In this document: positions 6,018-8,710 of the stretch, piece after piece
How the letters are laid out: each line of letters begins with the position of its first letter
How positions within the stretch are numbered: position 1 is the stretch's first letter
Source of the DNA: Coriobacteriaceae bacterium
GTDB lineage: Bacteria > Actinomycetota > Coriobacteriia > Coriobacteriales > Eggerthellaceae
DNA: 8,710 nt
Reading direction: 5' to 3'
Assembly (NCBI GenBank): GCA_015062635.1
Contig: SUUF01000043.1
Span: forward strand, 6,623-15,332
The notes under the pieces: model-generated
Databases searched by the model: none
Told to the model about the DNA's origin: nothing
Seen by the model: only the letters and a program-made list of their open reading frames with translations
Program-made: the position numbers and the translations under genes

Positions 6018-6701
6018 CTAATCGTAAAGCGCCCGGTTCGCGATCCACGGATGCTGGTCGACGAAGTACGAGAGGGGCGTTCTCTCGTAGGGGATGCCGG
6101 CTTTCTTGGCCTGCGCCGCCGCTTCCACGCGATCCCAGAATCCACCCTCGAGCACCGAGTCGGTTATCTGCGTCATATGCCCGACGCCCATGTCCACCTC
6201 CCGCAGCGCCCACGCGCGCAACAGGGCGAGCTTCGCGGTGGTCAGGTATTCGGCCACCACGTCGTATTCTTCCGGCTCCATGATGTAGACGCGTTCCGCC
6301 TGTTGGCGGAAGACGGGATAGATGCATTCGCGCATGCGCTCGTAATAGCGGTTGTCGTCGCTGAATTTCGTGAGCATGCGAATGAGATCCTGTTTTTCGG
6401 CGAACGCGTACAGGAAGGCGTTCGTTATCTCGACCATCCCGATGGTGTCCCAGTTATCGTGCAGGAATTGCATGTTCTGATAGGGAGTCGCTTCGGTTTC
6501 CACGAGGATGAGCAGGTCGTAGACCGATTCGTAGTAACGGTAGAACGTGGAGCGCGAATACCCGGTTTTAGCCGAAAGGGTTGCGGCGGATATGCCCTTC
6601 ATGCCGTTTATGGCGTAGAGCTCCTTGAAGGCGGCGAGAAAACGCACGTGCGCTTCGTCGGTGAGAGAACGGGGGACCCTGCCCAGATTCGTTTGTTCCA
6701 T
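6018..6701 (-). CDS. TetR/AcrR-family transcriptional regulator
   Basis: This 227-residue protein has TetR architecture: a basic N-terminal tail, a three-helix DNA-binding domain (about 12-60) with helix-turn-helix ISAATLSAKTGYSRSTFYRYY (37-57), and an all-helical C-terminal ligand/dimer domain. The motif Y-S-R-S-T-F-Y-R-Y-Y is the hallmark recognition helix. The ATG at 6701 is chosen because GGAGGG lies about four bases upstream and TetR tails begin at this distance from the HTH; an upstream in-frame start at 6770 would add 23 uncharacteristic residues. The gene diverges from the Fe-S protein gene across 319 bases and is followed by patatin on the same strand, so either or both could be targets. 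The ligand is unknown; the C-terminal domain has no recognisable specificity feature. Confidence 0.9.
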   Translation of the reverse strand: MEQTNLGRVPRSLTDEAHVRFLAAFKELYAINGMKGISAATLSAKTGYSRSTFYRYYESVYDLLILVETEATPYQNMQFLHDNWDTIGMVEITNAFLYAFAEKQDLIRMLTKFSDDNRYYERMRECIYPVFRQQAERVYIMEPEEYDVVAEYLTTAKLALLRAWALREVDMGVGHMTQITDSVLEGGFWDRVEAAAQAKKAGIPYERTPLSYFVDQHPWIANRALYD

Positions 6702-6889
6702 GCGCCCTCCATCACGCGTGCGGGATGCCAGCACCGGCTCATCGCGCGCATCATAGCACCTGCAGCGCAAATAACTATATCGGTTGAGACACTCTGGCCG
6801 AGTTGTTCACTGCGTTTCCGATTGCGAGAGACGATGCGACACTTCCCCTTGGCGTGTCCCGATTTATGCCGGTTTGCGCAGCTGAGCCA

Positions 6890-6895
6890 TACAAT
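6890..6895 (+). promoter_or_regulatory. Candidate -10 box for the Fe-S protein gene
   Basis: TACAAT matches five of six consensus bases. No good -35 is found at 16-19 bases upstream. If used, it gives a leader of about 120 bases carrying the stems described at 6909-6996. The rest of the 319-base gap between the TetR and Fe-S genes (6702-7020) holds a copy of GTCCCGATT (6856-6864) and the TetR start region, but no gene. Confidence 0.3.
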
Positions 6896-6908
6896 GCACA
6901 CAGGAGAT

Positions 6909-6996
6909 GCAGCCGAGGCGAGCGCCGTCGTTTGCAAGGCTGCGGCAAATCGCGTCCCGATTCGCGCTGGTAAAAGCGACGGGCCGATTCGGGACG
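6909..6996 (+). other. Nested inverted repeats in the upstream region of the Fe-S protein gene (structured leader or operator)
   Basis: Two successive dyads lie here. GCAGCC (6909-6914) pairs with GGCTGC (6938-6943), enclosing a small GGC-GAGC-GCC hairpin. CGTCCCGA (6953-6960) pairs perfectly with TCGGGACG (6989-6996), enclosing TCGC/GCGA (6962-6965/6976-6979). A competing short hairpin CCG-ATT-CGG (6984-6992) overlaps the right arm. The second dyad ends 12 bases before the ribosome-binding site. It may be a regulatory RNA leader, or the 8-bp arms may be protein-binding half-sites. It resembles no riboswitch class I can name. Confidence 0.4.
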
Positions 6997-7020
6997 AGCA
7001 CTTAGGCGAAGGAGATGGCC

Positions 7021-8223
7021 ATGGCAGAAGAAACCGCTGCAACTGTCGAGTGGAACCTGAAGGATGCCGTTGAGCACCGCAACCCCGATATCGATCCGGT
7101 CTATTACGATTTCCGCGACTGGCTCATGAACTACGGCTTCGGGTACGGCCCGTCGAGCCTCGGGCCGGATATCGAGCTCGTCATGCTCATGCGCTTCTAC
7201 ACGCCCGAGGATTGCCGCAACATCATGATGATGGGCCGCAACGACTTCTTCACCGATGTGGCCTTCGCCGCGAAGAAGGGCTGCACCGAGGAAGAGGCGC
7301 ACGAGACCCTGATGGACCTGGCGCACCGCGCGAACCTGTATCACGAGAAGCGCGATGGCGTCGATTATTACCACACCATTCCCGCGGCCCATGGCATCTA
7401 CGAGTTCCATGGCGGCGAATTCGAGCCGGGCTGGGTCCAGGGCCTGTATGGCACGCTTGGCGGCGGCATGCTCGCCCAGGTGTATGACGCGGGCGTTCCG
7501 TTCTATCGCAGCGTTCCGTGCGACACCAAGGTCGTGCACGGCGAGGTTCCCGCGGAAGACGACATCTTCGAGCGGCTGAAGGATCACCGCCGCTTCGCGG
7601 TGTGCAACTGCCAGTGCCTCGAGTCGTCCCGCGAATACATGGGCATCAAGAACTGCGACCATAGCCTGCCCATCTGCATCCAGACCGACAACATGGCCGA
7701 TTTCTACCTGGACGACATCAACGCCGGCCTGCCCGCCGACAAGCCCTATGCGCGCGAGATTTCCTACGAGGAGTGCGTCGAGCTGCTGAAGGGGTCCGTG
7801 AAGAACGGATTCGTGCTGCAGACCACTTTCGCCGAGAAGACCAATGAGGTCATCTGCTCGTGCGGCGTGTGCCATTGCGGCATCCTGCAGGCATTCAAGA
7901 TGTTCCCCGATGGCACGGCGGCCCCGAACATCTCGCACTACAACCTGGTGCACGACCCCGAGACCTGCATCAAGTGCGGCGCCTGCGCCAAGCGCTGCCC
8001 GATGCAGGCCATCACGATGGACGAGGAGACCGGCTACCCGGTGGTCGACAACACCTGCGTCGCCTGCGGCCAGTGCGCGATGGTCTGCCCGAAGGACGCC
8101 CGCTGGCTCGAGCGCAAGCCTGAAGACCAGATCGTCCCGCTTGCCGAGAACACGTGGGAGTCGTACAACATCATGGAGGCATACCGCCGTCGCGAGCAGA
8201 AGCTCTACGATCCGGCCAAGTAG
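7021..8223 (+). CDS. Multi-cluster 4Fe-4S protein with winged-helix-like N-terminus
   Basis: This 400-residue soluble protein has three visible parts. Residues about 50-120 contain the pattern FYTPEDC...CTEEEAHETLMDLAHRANLYHEK..DGVDYYHT, resembling a winged helix-turn-helix. Residues 195-286 hold nine cysteines, as CNCQC (195-199), C212, C219, C252 and CSCGVCHC (279-286); most probably bind an extra Fe-S centre. Residues 316-326 and 346-356 are two classical CxxCxxCxxxCP motifs for two [4Fe-4S] clusters. The layout recalls a family of strict-anaerobe ferredoxin-like proteins with a CxCR-type centre, whose role is not established as far as I know. There is no signal peptide or membrane segment, so it is cytosolic. 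The ATG at 7021 is preferred because AAGGAG lies six bases before it, while the in-frame ATG at 7015 abuts the Shine-Dalgarno. Electron transfer is likely; DNA binding is speculative. Confidence 0.85.
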   Translation: MAEETAATVEWNLKDAVEHRNPDIDPVYYDFRDWLMNYGFGYGPSSLGPDIELVMLMRFYTPEDCRNIMMMGRNDFFTDVAFAAKKGCTEEEAHETLMDLAHRANLYHEKRDGVDYYHTIPAAHGIYEFHGGEFEPGWVQGLYGTLGGGMLAQVYDAGVPFYRSVPCDTKVVHGEVPAEDDIFERLKDHRRFAVCNCQCLESSREYMGIKNCDHSLPICIQTDNMADFYLDDINAGLPADKPYAREISYEECVELLKGSVKNGFVLQTTFAEKTNEVICSCGVCHCGILQAFKMFPDGTAAPNISHYNLVHDPETCIKCGACAKRCPMQAITMDEETGYPVVDNTCVACGQCAMVCPKDARWLERKPEDQIVPLAENTWESYNIMEAYRRREQKLYDPAK

Positions 8224-8247
8224 CCCTCCCGACACATGCCCTTACAA

Positions 8248-8287
8248 CGGACGTCCGCGGGCCAGCGGCCGGCGGACGTCCGGTTTT
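8248..8287 (+). terminator. Terminator-like hairpin made of two copies of palindrome CGGACGTCCG
   Basis: CGGACGTCCGC (8248-8258) pairs with GCGGACGTCCG (8272-8282); after a G-G mismatch, GGCC/GGCC adds four pairs with loop AGC (8264-8266). TTTT follows at 8284-8287. This is a good intrinsic terminator for the Fe-S gene, which ends 24 bases upstream. Each arm is itself a 10-bp palindrome, so the DNA also carries two direct palindromes 25 bases apart. Only 37 bases remain before hypA. Confidence 0.8.
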
Positions 8288-8324
8288 GCCGGTTTCGCTT
8301 TCAGCCGTAATTGGAGGTTGGCCC

Positions 8325-8684
8325 ATGCACGAGATGTCCATCGTCGGCAACGTCGTCAAAGCCGTTGTCATGTACGCCGAGGAAGAGGGCGTCGAGCGCG
8401 TGACGGGCGTGACGCTCACCGTGGGAGCGCTTCACGATGTGGTGGACGACCTGATGGAGCGCGCGTTTCGTTTCCTCGCGCGCGGCACCGTGGCCGAAGG
8501 CGCCACACTCCACATGAACAAGCTCGCGCTGAAGGTGCGTTGCCGGAACTGCCATGCGGTGTACGAGGCGAATGTCCGCGTGCGCGATTCGCTGGCATGC
8601 CCCGATTGCGGCAACCACGAGGTCGATATCGTGCAAGGGCGCGAATTCCTCATCGAGAACATCGAGGTCGTACAAGGGGCGTGA
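8325..8684 (+). CDS. hypA: HypA, hydrogenase maturation nickel metallochaperone
   Basis: HypA delivers nickel to the large subunit of [NiFe] hydrogenase with HypB, and in some bacteria also serves urease. The 119-residue product has the canonical start MHEMSIV, whose His2 and Glu3 belong to the nickel site, an alpha/beta N-terminal domain, and a zinc domain with two CxxC pairs, Cys73/76 (CRNC) and Cys92/95 (CPDC). Length agrees with the family (about 113-120). GGAGG sits seven bases before the ATG; a longer in-frame reading upstream is rejected because MHEMSI is the family's true N-terminus. The gene follows the terminator hairpin closely, so it may depend on read-through. hypB or other hyp genes would be expected next but lie outside the window; the last 26 bases show no gene start I can support. 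A hydrogenase in this genome is inferred, not seen. Confidence 0.95.
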   Translation: MHEMSIVGNVVKAVVMYAEEEGVERVTGVTLTVGALHDVVDDLMERAFRFLARGTVAEGATLHMNKLALKVRCRNCHAVYEANVRVRDSLACPDCGNHEVDIVQGREFLIENIEVVQGA

Positions 8685-8710
8685 CCCTCGCTTGGTGGAC
8701 AGCGGGCCGT

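Noticed and set aside
5070..7073. Plus-strand open frame of 667 codons across the patatin and TetR genes
   Set aside because: It overlaps two genes with clear catalytic and HTH motifs; its own translation shows no family pattern.
6775..8235. Minus-strand open frame of 486 codons opposite the Fe-S gene
   Set aside because: The opposite strand encodes intact ferredoxin motifs and has a good ribosome-binding site.
8154..8324. Upstream extension of HypA
   Set aside because: It overlaps the Fe-S gene's end and the terminator; MHEMSI is the canonical HypA N-terminus.

Overview
The window is a G+C-rich (roughly mid-60s percent by eye) bacterial chromosome segment with tightly packed genes on both strands. 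The feoA-feoB-small Cys-rich protein cassette, a multi-cluster Fe-S protein, hypA and the G/C-ending codon use fit an anaerobic, metal- and hydrogenase-using actinobacterium. My best guess is the Coriobacteriia/Eggerthellaceae of the gut; this rests on family resemblance and composition, not on a database search. I see no mobile elements, CRISPR arrays, tRNA or rRNA.

Layout. Positions 1-88 hold inverted repeats downstream of a minus-strand sodium:neurotransmitter-symporter-family transporter (89-1417). A divergent intergenic region (1418-1694) contains an AT-rich patch with four GTTAG/CTAAC half-sites, a candidate DtxR/IdeR-like iron operator in front of the ferrous-iron operon: feoA (1695-1919), feoB (2007-4712) and a FeoB-associated Cys-rich membrane peptide (4716-4949). 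The operon closes with a strong hairpin terminator (4965-5003). FeoB carries an unusual acidic, Ala-rich insertion of about 170 residues in its first extracytoplasmic loop.

Converging on that terminator are two minus-strand genes: a patatin-like phospholipase (5022-5912), whose perfect TATAAT lies six bases from its ATG and suggests a leaderless mRNA, and a TetR-type regulator (6018-6701). The regulator is divergent from a 400-residue protein (7021-8223) that joins a winged-helix-like N-terminus, a nine-Cys central region and two classical [4Fe-4S] ferredoxin motifs. Its 319-bp upstream region contains a long inverted repeat and nested stems. A hairpin built from two copies of a 10-bp palindrome separates it from hypA (8325-8684), the nickel-insertion chaperone for [NiFe] hydrogenase. 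The last 26 bases hold nothing I can call.

How the genes work together. FeoA/FeoB/Cys-rich peptide import Fe2+, which the Fe-S protein consumes; HypA points to hydrogenase maturation just beyond the right edge. The transporter and the patatin/TetR pair have no evident metabolic tie. The items most worth a second look are the FeoB insertion, the winged-helix/Fe-S protein with its structured upstream region, and the half-site cluster before feoA. I found no convincing wholly new multi-gene system.
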